A stretch of 64,000 nucleotides of DNA from Cupriavidus malaysiensis (GTDB taxonomy: Bacteria > Pseudomonadota > Gammaproteobacteria > Burkholderiales > Burkholderiaceae): assembly GCF_001854325.1 (NCBI RefSeq), contig NZ_CP017755.1, positions 868,001-932,000 of the forward strand, in the 5' to 3' direction. The notes beneath the pieces were generated by a model. That model was not told where the DNA came from. It ran no database searches and was given only the letters and a program-made list of their open reading frames with translations. A program made the position numbers and the translations under genes. Positions 27,887 through 36,675 of the stretch are shown here, piece by piece (position 1 is the stretch's first letter; every line of letters starts with the position of its first letter).

Positions 27887-28515
27887 CGTTGAAATCGTCT
27901 ACGAGCGCCTAAGCGATGCGTTGGTCCTTGTGGTAAGGGGCGAATAAACATCAGCCTTGGCTCAAGGGCGGACCTGTGATGCATGAGGTGCGGTTATGTT
28001 GGACTCCCTGATATAGGGCTGGTTGTATGTAGGCCGCTCGAGAACCCATTCTCTATCTGAGACTGCGCACCGTGAAGTGCAACGCTTCGAGAGTGCTTGG
28101 GCTTGCCTCTGCCTGCGCGAAGGCCTCGCAACCTAACGGGCATCTCGTCATTTACTCCTCGACCGAGGGCCGCTTGCCCGGGCTGCTGTTGACCTCCTTG
28201 ACTCCGCAGCTAGGCGGCCTACACTGCAGTCACAGCGCCGGCTCGGCGCTCCATCCGTTGCCAGCAGAAGTAGAACTACATTTCGGCAACAACTGTTCCC
28301 AACTCATTTGCGTCCGAGTTATCGCGCCAAGCGTTCGTGGTGACATGTTCACCTGTCCGACGCAGGACATCTGGTGAGACGTTGCGCACTCTCGTATCCT
28401 GGGCGCGGTGACCAAGGTGGTTGCGCTGTTGTCAACTGCAGCGGCTGGCCTGCATTGGTGCGGTGAGCTCATCGAAATCGAGCGAATTGCCGCCGTTCGG
28501 AGGCAGGGAAAATCC
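27887..28515. other. Intergenic stretch, no supported gene
   Basis: About 630 bp with mixed composition. A GTG-initiated frame on the + strand (28072-28377, 101 codons) has no recognisable domain and no clear ribosome site, so I do not call it. The first tandem paralogue starts at 28516; longer upstream starts from 28408 are open but lack support from its sister copies. Confidence 0.4.
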
Positions 28516-28869
28516 ATGTCCATTTGGTCGGTAGCAGACGTCGAGGACCAGCCTGAAATTACACTTCGAGGCTGGAGGGTCTTCGAAACGGAACGCGGTG
28601 AACATCACTTTGTTGGCTACTGCGTGGAGAACGAGTCAGGCCGGGTAAGCTCTGCAATCACGTCGTTTGATGCCAAGTCAAGAACAGGCATCACCCGTAG
28701 TGGGAGGCGATACATCCTATCCGGGGAGCCTGGCTTCGACCAGGATGCTCTGCATGTGTGGAGTTTTTGGGCTACCCACAATCGCGTCACTGAGTCCACG
28801 GACGTCAGCGGTGAGTACGTGGTGGACCCGAATGAGGGCGTGCCTCGCGAAGCCGAGCGAAGTGGATGA
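28516..28869 (+). CDS. Tandem small-protein family, copy 1
   Basis: The product has 117 residues and is of unknown function. ATG 28516 was chosen because AGGGA lies six bases upstream and because the N-terminus MSIWSV lines up with MSEWIS of copy 2. The family pattern is W-R-V, then H-F-V-G-x-C, then S-F-D-x-x-x-x-x-G-x-T-x-x-G, then L-x-G-x-P-G-F-D, then D-V-S-G-E-Y. It is probably a small soluble beta-rich domain with no signal peptide. Two related genes follow at 28891 and 29217 on the same strand with gaps of 21 and 9 bp, so this is a small operon. Confidence 0.68.
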   Translation: MSIWSVADVEDQPEITLRGWRVFETERGEHHFVGYCVENESGRVSSAITSFDAKSRTGITRSGRRYILSGEPGFDQDALHVWSFWATHNRVTESTDVSGEYVVDPNEGVPREAERSG

Positions 28870-28890
28870 GAGTTTCGGGGGGGGCTGAGC

Positions 28891-29207
28891 ATGTCTGAAT
28901 GGATTTCTGAGCCGCGCGATACGGCGGGTGACGCGGTCCTGAAGGAATGGCGAGTACTCCTGACTTACCGCGGTTCCAGACACTTCGTCGGCAGATGCAC
29001 GCTTACAGGTCAGTATCGAGTCAGCCCTCCGATTGTGTCGTTTGACCCAGATACACGGACAGGCCGGACCACGCAGGGGCTCTGCTTTGCACTGACAGGT
29101 CCCCCGGTCGAGAGGATGGACTGTCGTGGCTTCACTGGCTGGTGGCAGCATGGAACAACAAGGTCTCGGGTGCGAAGGACATCACCGGCGAGTATCGATG
29201 GCTGTAG
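28891..29207 (+). pseudogene. Tandem small-protein family, copy 2, frameshifted
   Basis: The first part (MSEWISEPRDTAGDAVLKEWRVL, HFVGRC, IVSFDPDTRTGRT, LTGPP) aligns with copies 1 and 3. After GPP, at a run of five C around 29101-29105, homology continues in the -1 frame (GREDGLSWLHWLVAAWNNKV, then KDITGEYRWL and a TAG at 29205-29207). In the original frame the ORF runs on to 29325 with a sequence unlike its sisters. A single missing base explains this. It may be a real disruption, a sequencing error in the C run, or recoding. Confidence 0.72.
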
Positions 29208-29216
29208 CGCAGCACC

Positions 29217-29648
29217 ATGTCAACAGTTAAGAGGGCAACTAAAGGATTACCTGAGGCGGCGAGCTCGTCGCAGAAGCGCCGCAAGGTGTGGTTGGTACGT
29301 TGGCGCGTCCTCCGAACAGACCTAGGGACACAGCACTTCGTTGGATTCAGCGTTGAAGAATGCATTGGCTGGGTGAGCACACCAATTTGCAGCTTCGACG
29401 CCGCGTCAGGGGTAGGTGTCGCGTCGAACGGGCGTTCCTTCAAGCTGCTAGGTCCGCCGGGCTTTGACGATGAGGCCGAGTATGTGTGGGAGCATTACAA
29501 GCTGCTCTGGAAGTTCGGCGAGGTGGCGGATGTCAGTAGCGAGTATCAGGCAGGGAGGGGGGCTAGCTATGGTCGAACGAGCCGCATGCTCGGAAATGGC
29601 AGGGCGGTGGCGCCACGGCTATATGGATGTCGAAAGGGGCAGTCATAG
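29217..29648 (+). CDS. Tandem small-protein family, copy 3
   Basis: The product has 143 residues and is of unknown function. The family blocks are WRVLRTDLGTQHFVGFS, ICSFDAASGVGVASNGRSFKLLGPPGFDDEAEYVW and ADVSSEYQAG. It has a basic N-terminal extension (MSTVKRATKGLPEAASSSQKRRKVW) and a C-terminal extension absent from copies 1 and 2. It starts 9 bp after the repaired stop of copy 2. Confidence 0.66.
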   Translation: MSTVKRATKGLPEAASSSQKRRKVWLVRWRVLRTDLGTQHFVGFSVEECIGWVSTPICSFDAASGVGVASNGRSFKLLGPPGFDDEAEYVWEHYKLLWKFGEVADVSSEYQAGRGASYGRTSRMLGNGRAVAPRLYGCRKGQS

Positions 29649-29858
29649 CGAGGAACGACGGCATGTATTCTGCATGCGTAGATGGGGTACGTTCGGGCAC
29701 CACCGTGCAGGTCATCATCCTTGTTGCTAGGGTTGTGGAGACGCTCATTGAGCCGTGGAGGGCGCGCCCGACACTGACCAAGATGATGGGCATATCGTCC
29801 GTAGGCTGGATGGTACTGGGTAGTACTGGACCACCACAAAGCTAACCACAGGGTTTCT
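29649..29858. other. Intergenic, island to LysR gene
   Basis: About 210 bp between the last small paralogue and the convergent LysR gene. Short frames on both strands have no family-like features. I see no terminator hairpin with a T-run. Confidence 0.4.
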
Positions 29859-30761
29859 TTAGACGAAACAACGCGGAGCCTGGAAATCGATGGTGCCGCG
29901 GATAATCTCGCGCATTGCCAGAATCAACGGCCGGGTGTCATCGCGGCGCCACTGCACGGCATAGTGCAGTGGCTCCAGTGCTTCGTTATCGGGGAGAATC
30001 CGCAGCGCGCCGCGCTCAACCAGCGCGTCCGCCCACAGCTGCGGAACGAAGCCGAAACCGAGTCCTTCGACCAGCATGCCGACGACCGCGCCCCAGCTGT
30101 TGCACATCAGGCGCCGGCCGACCATGAGGCCATGGCGAGCCAGCCATTGGTCGAGCACTCGTGTCCCTCCGGCTCCCACCGGAAGCGTCAGCAAAGTCTG
30201 CTCTCCCATGAGTACTCGCGGATTGTCAGTGCCGGCCAACTCCACAAACGACTGGCTGGCGACCCAGGCGAAATCCACCTGACCAATCCGTTCGGCAGCG
30301 AGGCTGCTCCTGGTGGATGGCCCGGCCAGGACCCCGATATCCAGCTCCCCGTCATGGAGCCGCTGCTCCAGAACCTGCCCGATATCGACATGGGGCTCCA
30401 GCAGCAGGCCCGGGTGGCGTGATGCCACCTCACGCACGAGCTTGGGCAACCAGGTAAGCCCGCTCAACTCACCCAGGCCGATATGGCATCGCCCCATCAA
30501 GCCGTGGCGCTGCCCGGCAGATTGCTGCAACTCTGCGGCGGCGTGCAGCATCGAGCGAATCTGCGGCAGCATCCGCTCCCCTTGCGCGGTGAGTTTGGCG
30601 CTTCGCCCGCTGCGGTCGAACAAGTCCACGCCCAACGAGGCCTCTAATTCGGCAATCCGCTTCGAGAGGGAGGAAACCGACAGGTGGACCCGCTCGGCCG
30701 CGACCGTGAAGTTGACGCAGGTTGCCGCCCAGTAGAAGGCCTCGAGTTGCTTGAGAGTCAT
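29859..30761 (-). CDS. LysR-family transcription regulator
   Basis: The 300-residue protein has the LysR N-terminal winged helix-turn-helix (MTLKQLEAFYWAATCVNFTVAAERVHLSVSSLSKRIAELEASLGVDLFDRSGRSAKLTAQG) and a two-lobed effector domain from about residue 90. It is divergent from the hydroxyacid oxidase gene at 30883 with 121 bp between them, the usual arrangement for a regulator of the adjacent operon. The effector is probably a hydroxy or dicarboxylic acid, judged from the neighbours. Confidence 0.93.
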   Translation of the reverse strand: MTLKQLEAFYWAATCVNFTVAAERVHLSVSSLSKRIAELEASLGVDLFDRSGRSAKLTAQGERMLPQIRSMLHAAAELQQSAGQRHGLMGRCHIGLGELSGLTWLPKLVREVASRHPGLLLEPHVDIGQVLEQRLHDGELDIGVLAGPSTRSSLAAERIGQVDFAWVASQSFVELAGTDNPRVLMGEQTLLTLPVGAGGTRVLDQWLARHGLMVGRRLMCNSWGAVVGMLVEGLGFGFVPQLWADALVERGALRILPDNEALEPLHYAVQWRRDDTRPLILAMREIIRGTIDFQAPRCFV

Positions 30762-30882
30762 GGGGCGTTGTGGACTGAGAGCCGATATTTTCCGAAAAGA
30801 GAAATTATATCTTCGTTATTTTTCGCTTTTTTCGTTGCCTTTGCGTTGCTAGATTTGCCCTCAATCCATCGCAATCGCTCCC

Positions 30883-32148
30883 ATGTCAGCTCCTTCCTTC
30901 GACAACGCCCCGCACACGTCCGCCTCCGCGGCCGGTAGGGGGGAGATGCGTAGTGCCTCCTCATGCGCTGATCGTGGGCGAGAGGCTGCATGGCTCAAGC
31001 GGCACGTCTTGTCACTGAAGGACTTCGAGCCTTTGGCTCGAAAGCGCTTGCCCAAGCCGCTGTATGCCTACGTGAGCGGCGCGGTCGAAGACAACCTATC
31101 CCTAGGGCAGAACCGGCGGTCCTTCGAGGAAATCGCACTGCGACCACGCGTGTTGGTGGGCGTTTCTAGTCGTGACCTGAGCTTCAGCCTATTTGGCCAT
31201 CGATACACCGCCCCCTTCGGTCTCGCCCCGATGGGCATCTCCGCGCTGTTCGCGTATCGCGGCGATGTCGTCATGGCACAGGCAGCTTGCCAGGCGTCCG
31301 TACCTGCAATCATGAGCGGCTCATCGCTGATTCGGCTTGAGGAGGTGATGGCAGCGGCGCCGGGTACCTGGTTTCAGGCATACCTGCCCGGTGACATGCA
31401 TCATATCGAAGGCCTGTTGGCGCGAGTGGAAGCTGCCCGGGTCGAGACGCTGGTAATCACGGTCGACACACCCGTGGCAGGCAACCGCGAAAACAATGTG
31501 CGAGCGGGCTTTTCCACGCCGCTGCGGCCGAACGCGGCGCTTGCCTGGCAAGGCATCTCGCACCCCCGTTGGCTGCTTGGCACGTTCGCGCGGACCTTGT
31601 TGCGCCACGGCGTGCCGCACTTCGAGAACGCCTACGCCCGTCGTGGCGCCCCTATCGTATCGCGCAGCGTCGAGCGCGATTTTTCGGACCGTGCCCATTT
31701 CACGTGGGACCACCTGGCGACTATCCGCCGCCGCTGGAGAGGGCAGCTTGTCGTCAAGGGCATCCTGACTGCCGAAGACGCGCGCCTGGCTCAGCAGCAC
31801 GGTGTGGACGGAATCATCGTGTCGAACCACGGTGGCAGGCAGCTTGATGGTGCCATTGCGCCAATGCATGCCTTGCCCGAGGTCGTCGAAGCCGTGCCGC
31901 AACTGCCGGTGATGCTCGACAGTGGTGTGCGGCGTGGCACCGATGTCATCAAGGCGCTGGCCCTAGGGGCCCGATGCGTTTTCATCGGACGGCCGTTCGC
32001 CTATGCGGCAGCGGTCGCCTCCAGCCACGGCGTCACACATGGAATCGGCCTGATGCAAGCCGAACTCTCGCGCGACCTGGCCCTGCTGGGCGTGACGCGT
32101 GTTGCTGACGTGGGTGCCCATTGCATTCAACGGCCTGCTGTGAATTAA
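30883..32148 (+). CDS. FMN-dependent alpha-hydroxyacid oxidase/dehydrogenase (LldD family)
   Basis: Members oxidise L-2-hydroxyacids such as lactate, glycolate or mandelate to 2-oxoacids using FMN. The 421-residue product shows FMN and active-site blocks: DFEPLARKRLPKPLYAYVSGAVEDN, FGLAPMG, the barrel segment LVVKGILTAEDA with its catalytic lysine, and the signature SNHGGRQLDGA with catalytic His and Arg, then LDSGVRRGTDVIKALALGA. An N-terminal Ser/Ala-rich extension of about 35 residues makes the start uncertain. First gene of an operon with an RraA-like aldolase and a D-hydroxyacid dehydrogenase. Confidence 0.9.
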   Translation: MSAPSFDNAPHTSASAAGRGEMRSASSCADRGREAAWLKRHVLSLKDFEPLARKRLPKPLYAYVSGAVEDNLSLGQNRRSFEEIALRPRVLVGVSSRDLSFSLFGHRYTAPFGLAPMGISALFAYRGDVVMAQAACQASVPAIMSGSSLIRLEEVMAAAPGTWFQAYLPGDMHHIEGLLARVEAARVETLVITVDTPVAGNRENNVRAGFSTPLRPNAALAWQGISHPRWLLGTFARTLLRHGVPHFENAYARRGAPIVSRSVERDFSDRAHFTWDHLATIRRRWRGQLVVKGILTAEDARLAQQHGVDGIIVSNHGGRQLDGAIAPMHALPEVVEAVPQLPVMLDSGVRRGTDVIKALALGARCVFIGRPFAYAAAVASSHGVTHGIGLMQAELSRDLALLGVTRVADVGAHCIQRPAVN

Positions 32149-32206
32149 GTCACCACCGCTAAATCATGCCAATCGGCCATACACCGCCACAACAGGAGAC
32201 AGAACA

Positions 32207-32884
32207 ATGACTTCGCCGCACGGCTTCCGCATCCATCCGCGCCCCGCTCACACGGTCAGTGCCTCGCTGATGGAACGGTACCGCAACTTCCCGGTCGCCA
32301 ATATCAGCGATGCGATGAGCCGCACAACCGGGACCAGTGGACTGCGCCCGTTTCACCGCCGCAATGGCAATCTGGTCGGGCGAGCGCTAACCGTTCGCAC
32401 GCGTCCGGGCGACAACCTCATGGTCCACAAGGCAATCGACCTCTCCGGCCCCGGCGACGTCATCGTGGTGGACGCAGGCGGCGCGGGGCCTAACGCAATC
32501 ATTGGCGAGATCATGCTTGCGCTCGCTATCGCGCGCGGGGCGGCGGGCTTTGTCATCGATGGCCTGATTCGCGACAGTGACACGATTGGCCAGGAGCCTC
32601 TGCCGGTTTATGCGCGAGGTGTCTCGCACCGTGGCCCCTATAAGGACGGCCCTGGCGAACTACACGTACCGGTCTGCATCGACGGCATGGTTGTCCGGCC
32701 GGGCGACCTGATTGTCGGAGATGGAGATGGCCTGCTGGTCGTTCCCGCCGAAGAGGCCGAAGCCATCGCGGTATGCGTGGAGCAGATACAGCGGAACGAG
32801 GCCGGTATTCTCCAATCGATTGCGCAAGGCCGCGCCGACCGCACCTGGGTGGACCGCTCATTGGCTGACAAGGGGGTACTGTGA
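32207..32884 (+). CDS. RraA-family protein, probable 4-hydroxy-4-methyl-2-oxoglutarate/oxaloacetate aldolase
   Basis: The 225-residue protein belongs to the RraA/HMG aldolase fold. The core motifs are present: GDVIVVDAGGAGPNAIIGEIM, the DGLIRDSDTI loop whose Arg and Asp bind substrate and metal in HMG aldolases, and GMVVRPGDLIVGDGDGLLVVP. In catabolic operons this family cleaves hydroxy-oxo diacids to pyruvate, not RNase E regulation. Its stop overlaps the start of the next gene by 4 bp (GTGA), so translation is coupled. Confidence 0.88.
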   Translation: MTSPHGFRIHPRPAHTVSASLMERYRNFPVANISDAMSRTTGTSGLRPFHRRNGNLVGRALTVRTRPGDNLMVHKAIDLSGPGDVIVVDAGGAGPNAIIGEIMLALAIARGAAGFVIDGLIRDSDTIGQEPLPVYARGVSHRGPYKDGPGELHVPVCIDGMVVRPGDLIVGDGDGLLVVPAEEAEAIAVCVEQIQRNEAGILQSIAQGRADRTWVDRSLADKGVL

Positions 32885-33948
32885 GTCAGTCGGGCACCGA
32901 ACTCGGGGGCCAGCGTCAAGTCGTGCGCTTCGACTACTGGCTCGACCCTGCTTTCAATCGCATTGTGAGCGAGAGGCCAGGCGTTCGCTTACATACGTGT
33001 CAACGCGAAGGGGCTGACGACGAGGCCTGGGCACGCCTCTCCCAGGCGCACGTGTACCAGATCACGGCCGCCAAGGATGAATTGCCCCGTCGCTGGTTTG
33101 TTACCGCGGAATTGCTTGCGCGCTGTCCCAATCTCGTCGCCGTGTCATCTAGCGGGTCCGGCTGCGACACGATTGATATCGATGCCTGCACAGCAGCGGG
33201 CGTTGTCGTCATGAACCAGGCCGGCGGAAACGCCGATTCTGTCGCCGAGATGGCAGTGGGATTGATGTTGTCGGTGATGCGACGCATTCCTGAATCCGAC
33301 CGGCACATGAAAGCGCATAGCACAGGCAGCCGCGAAGACTTGATGGGCCACGAACTCCGTGGGCGGACGTTGGGTCTGGTTGGCGTTGGCCATGCGGGAA
33401 GCCGTACGGCAGCACTTGGTCGTGCTTTTGGCATGCGCGTGATTGGATTCGACCCCTTTCTCGATGGTTCGGAGATGCGTGAGCGAGGAGCGGAGCCAGT
33501 CTCGTTCAACCAGTTGCTGCGCTCGGCTGACATCGTGTCATTGCACTGCCCGCGCGACGCCAGCACCTTGGGAATCATGAATGCTGAGGCCTTCGCAGCC
33601 ATGCGTCCCGGAAGCATTTTCATCAGTACGGCTCGCGGAGGCATTCACGATGAGATGGCGCTGTACCGAGCGTTGTCCAGCGGCCACCTTGCTGGAGCTG
33701 GTCTGGACGTATGGGACGAGGAACCTCCCCCTCCCGGTCATCCTCTCCTCTCCCTTGGGAACGTCGTGGCCACATTTCACACCGCAGGCGTTACGCATGA
33801 TGCCCGACGCAGGAACGCCACACTGGCCGCTACCCAGATTGTGGAGTTGCTGGCAACCGGTGAGAGGCCGGAGCGCCTGGTGAATCCGGAAGTCTGGCCC
33901 AGGGCGAAGCAACGAATGGAGACGGCCTCGCTGATTGCCGCGAGCTGA
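32881..33948 (+). CDS. D-isomer-specific 2-hydroxyacid dehydrogenase
   Basis: The 355-residue NAD(P)-dependent enzyme interconverts 2-oxoacids and D-2-hydroxyacids. The Rossmann motif is GRTLGLVGVGHAGSRTAALGRAFGMRVIGFDPF. The catalytic triad of the family is visible as Arg in STARGGIHDE, Glu in DVWDEEPPPPGHPLL and His in FHTAGVTHDARR. It starts with GTG overlapping the RraA stop. With the FMN oxidase upstream, the operon may handle both enantiomers of a hydroxyacid. Confidence 0.92.
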   Translation: MSQSGTELGGQRQVVRFDYWLDPAFNRIVSERPGVRLHTCQREGADDEAWARLSQAHVYQITAAKDELPRRWFVTAELLARCPNLVAVSSSGSGCDTIDIDACTAAGVVVMNQAGGNADSVAEMAVGLMLSVMRRIPESDRHMKAHSTGSREDLMGHELRGRTLGLVGVGHAGSRTAALGRAFGMRVIGFDPFLDGSEMRERGAEPVSFNQLLRSADIVSLHCPRDASTLGIMNAEAFAAMRPGSIFISTARGGIHDEMALYRALSSGHLAGAGLDVWDEEPPPPGHPLLSLGNVVATFHTAGVTHDARRRNATLAATQIVELLATGERPERLVNPEVWPRAKQRMETASLIAAS

Positions 33949-34006
33949 CCCAGTAGTCATCACAACAATATGCTGGTGCCATGAGGGCCGGCGAGGAGAC
34001 AACATC

Positions 34007-35014
34007 ATGCGTTTCACTTTCGACGCCGCTCGTCTGCGTCTTTCCGTTCGCCTTGCGGCGTGCTCGTTCGCTGTTGTGGTTGGCGCTCTCGCATCCGTCG
34101 CGGCGCAAGCGGAAACCGCGGCCTGGCCAAATCGCCCCATCGAAATGATTGTCGCGTACGCTCCAGGGGGCGGAACGGACCTGGTTGCTCGCCTGCTCTC
34201 GCGATATCTCGAGAAGGAGCTTGGCACGACTATTGTCGTGCAGAACAAGCCGGGAGCGGGCGGTGCCATCGGCTTTGCCGAATTGGCGCGCGCCGTACCG
34301 GACGGCTACACGATTGGCTTCATCAACACGCCGAACCTGCTGACGATTCCGATTGAGCGCAAGACGCCGTTCACCTGGAAAAGCTATGACCTCATTGGCA
34401 ACCTGGTGGACGACCCGGGCGCCTTCACTGTCAATCAGTCGAGCCACATCGATTCGCTTGCCACGCTGGTGAAATACGCCAAGACGAACCCGGGTGCGGT
34501 CACCGTGGGCACCACGGGTGTCGGCTCCGACGACCACCTCGCCATGCTGTTGTTCGAGAAGGCTGCTGGCGTGAAGATGACGCACGTGGGCTATAAGGGT
34601 GCGGGCGAAGTCCGCGGCGCGCTGGCTGGCCAGCAAATTACGATTGGCGCTATCAATGTCGGGGAGGCGCTGGCTTACCAGAAAGGGGGCACGCCCCTCA
34701 GGTTCCTCGGGCAGATGGGGGCAGCACGCGCCGTTCTTGCTCCTAACGTATCCACGTTCCGTGAACAGGGCTACAACATCGAGCTGGCATCATTGCGCGG
34801 GCTCGCTGCGCCAAAGGGACTGGCCGAGCCCGTGAAGAAGAAGCTTGTCGACGCCATGGCGAAGGTCGCATCCGACCCGCAATTCAAGCAACAAGCAGAG
34901 GCCATGTTTGCGCCGCTTCGCTATCTGGCACCCCCGGCCTATGCCACCGAACTCGAACGCAGTGAGGCAAGCTTCCGTCAACTGTGGAAGGAGATGCCAT
35001 GGCAGGAGAAGTGA
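34007..35014 (+). CDS. Bug/TctC-family tripartite tricarboxylate transporter substrate-binding protein
   Basis: Bug proteins are periplasmic binding proteins for carboxylates. The 335-residue product starts at ATG 34007 with a GAGGAG site; the signal peptide ends near AAQAE. The mature part shows Bug hallmarks: WPNRPIEMIVAYAPGGGTDLVARLL, NKPGAGGAIGFAELARAVPDGYTIGF and MTHVGYKGAGEVRGALAGQQITIG. It starts 58 bp after the dehydrogenase stop and is probably in the same operon, importing its substrate. No TctA/TctB membrane genes are nearby. Confidence 0.92.
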   Translation: MRFTFDAARLRLSVRLAACSFAVVVGALASVAAQAETAAWPNRPIEMIVAYAPGGGTDLVARLLSRYLEKELGTTIVVQNKPGAGGAIGFAELARAVPDGYTIGFINTPNLLTIPIERKTPFTWKSYDLIGNLVDDPGAFTVNQSSHIDSLATLVKYAKTNPGAVTVGTTGVGSDDHLAMLLFEKAAGVKMTHVGYKGAGEVRGALAGQQITIGAINVGEALAYQKGGTPLRFLGQMGAARAVLAPNVSTFREQGYNIELASLRGLAAPKGLAEPVKKKLVDAMAKVASDPQFKQQAEAMFAPLRYLAPPAYATELERSEASFRQLWKEMPWQEK

Positions 35015-35202
35015 AGCGGCTCCTCCGGCTGAACGCTGCGCTGAACCAGGCCTTGAGAGACCCGGAGCTGCAAAAGCAGTTCGCGGAGCAAGGTTCACTG
35101 CCCGTCAAGCCGATGGGGGTGGATGAGTTCTGGAGCTTCGTCAAGAAACAGATGCCCCTGGCGGCAGAGCAGGTGCGCATCTCCGGGGCAAAGGCGGACT
35201 AG
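34999..35202 (+). pseudogene. Orphan C-terminal fragment of a second Bug protein
   Basis: The 67-residue frame (MAGEVKRLLRLNAALNQALRDPELQ... GVDEFWSFVKKQMPLAAEQVRISGA) has the C-terminal helices of Bug proteins. It overlaps the end of the full-length Bug gene by 16 bp in another frame. It differs in sequence from the end of that gene, so it is a leftover of a second Bug gene after deletion, not a shadow. Translation from ATG 34999 is possible but an isolated lobe would lack a signal peptide. Confidence 0.6.
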
Positions 35203-35599
35203 GGAGGAGGCCGGCAGTGAGAGGGGGGGCTGCTTTCGAACTGATGAACAGGCTGAACCCTCTCGCCTTGGGACGCAGCGACCGCTTTGTGGCGGCCTGA
35301 AACCCGGGCGCGGCCGGTGGCGTTCGTATGTCGGTCCCTCAAGTGAAAATGCATGTCGCACGCCCTGCGCCACGTGACGGGTGTCCCTTCGGGAGCGACG
35401 AAGGGACAGGGTCGCCGCAAAGTCGAGGCGCTACAGCGATCGCACGTGGATCGTGTGGAGCGGGCATCGGCGTTGTATAGGGTGGTGGCGCATTGCCCGC
35501 CTGAGGCGGTTGGGCAGAACCTGCCCGGATCTGGATGCATGCGTCCCTGTTCTTCGGTGCCGACGAGAGTCAGCCTTGCCCAGGCTAACCGACCTTCGT
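35203..35599. other. Intergenic, no supported gene
   Basis: About 400 bp between the Bug fragment and the convergent GlxA-type gene. Several short frames exist on both strands, but none has a ribosome site plus recognisable features. No T-run terminator found. It may be the scar of the deletion that left the Bug fragment. Confidence 0.4.
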
Positions 35600-36646
35600 C
35601 TACGGAGTCCAGGACCGTCCAAATGCCTGCCGGTATTGCGCTGGCGTAAGCGCTGTCAGATCCTTGAACATCCGCCGCATCCCGGAGTCACTGCTGAAGC
35701 CGAGTTCCGCGCTGATCGTATTGGCCGGCGCAGAGGTATGAATCAAGCGCTCGCTGACTTGATTGAGCTTTATCCTGCGCACATAGCTTGCGACCGGCAA
35801 GCCAGTCGCGGCAACAACTTTCCGGGCCAGGGTTCGCTCTGTCATATTCAGTTCCTGAGCCAGGCGGCTGACCGTTGCTTCAGTGGCAGAAATCTGTTCC
35901 GTGATCCTGTGCAGCTCGCGCAGTAGCCGATCCGGCTGCTCGATGAGACTCATCATCTGAAAGGCATGGTGAGTACGCTCGGGTCGCGGCAAGACCATGA
36001 GCTTCGTCAGGTCCCGATAGGCTTCCTTGCCAAGCCGCGTTTCTATGAACGTCTGCGCGATCGGCAGATAACCGTTGATCCCTGACGCGGTCGCGGTACG
36101 CGAGTTGTAGGCAATTGTTCGTTCGGTTTGCCAAACGGCTTTTGGGTACTGTTCCCGCACCATGTCGGCCAGCCACCATGTGATGGTGGCTTTTTGCCCA
36201 TTCAGCCTGCCCGTGGCGGCAGCCAGGCAGACACCGGTGCAGTAGCTCCACATCATCACGCTTTCTTGCAGGCCGGCCAATACCGTAATCATGTCTGCAT
36301 TCTTCGCCAAGGCGCTGGCTATCTGCCCGGAAGATTCAGCCCACAACCCGGGTATCAGTATTGCATCGAGACAGGCCTCTTGAGCCGATAATCCGGCTTT
36401 CAGCGAATGGCCGTGAGCGCATTCGACAACGCCCGCCTGGGCCGCTACAAACATCGGCTCGAAGAGAACCGTCCCGGCCCGGCGGTTCGCCGCATGAACA
36501 AGATCCGCGAACGCGAATAACCCGGCCGGCATGAATTCCGGGTACAGCAGCAAACCGATGCGGCAAGGAGTCGGCGGAGGCATGGCAGAAAACAGTCGTT
36601 TTATGTCAGTTCTCGCCATTCCAGGCGAGTGGCGCGCAGCACACAA
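35600..36646 (-). CDS. GlxA-type transcription regulator (DJ-1/PfpI plus AraC)
   Basis: Up to 348 residues. The N-terminal part is a DJ-1/PfpI-like domain (CRIGLLLYPEFMPAGLFAFADLVHAAN; the nucleophile-elbow region reads MMWSYCTGVCLAAATGRLNGQ). The C-terminal part has the two AraC helix-turn-helix units (SRLAQELNMTERTLARKVVAATGLPVASYVRRIKLNQ and ISAELGFSSDSGMRRMFKDLTALTPAQYRQAF). The start may be ATG 36619 or 36583. It is divergent from the MBL-fold hydrolase at 36676, its probable target. Confidence 0.88.
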   Translation of the reverse strand: MCAARHSPGMARTDIKRLFSAMPPPTPCRIGLLLYPEFMPAGLFAFADLVHAANRRAGTVLFEPMFVAAQAGVVECAHGHSLKAGLSAQEACLDAILIPGLWAESSGQIASALAKNADMITVLAGLQESVMMWSYCTGVCLAAATGRLNGQKATITWWLADMVREQYPKAVWQTERTIAYNSRTATASGINGYLPIAQTFIETRLGKEAYRDLTKLMVLPRPERTHHAFQMMSLIEQPDRLLRELHRITEQISATEATVSRLAQELNMTERTLARKVVAATGLPVASYVRRIKLNQVSERLIHTSAPANTISAELGFSSDSGMRRMFKDLTALTPAQYRQAFGRSWTP

Positions 36647-36675
36647 TGAACTCCTCCCATCAGGACGGATAGATC

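Noticed and set aside
28072..28377. GTG-started 101-codon frame between the hairpin and the tandem family
   Set aside because: No ribosome site, no domain and no similarity to the neighbouring paralogues.
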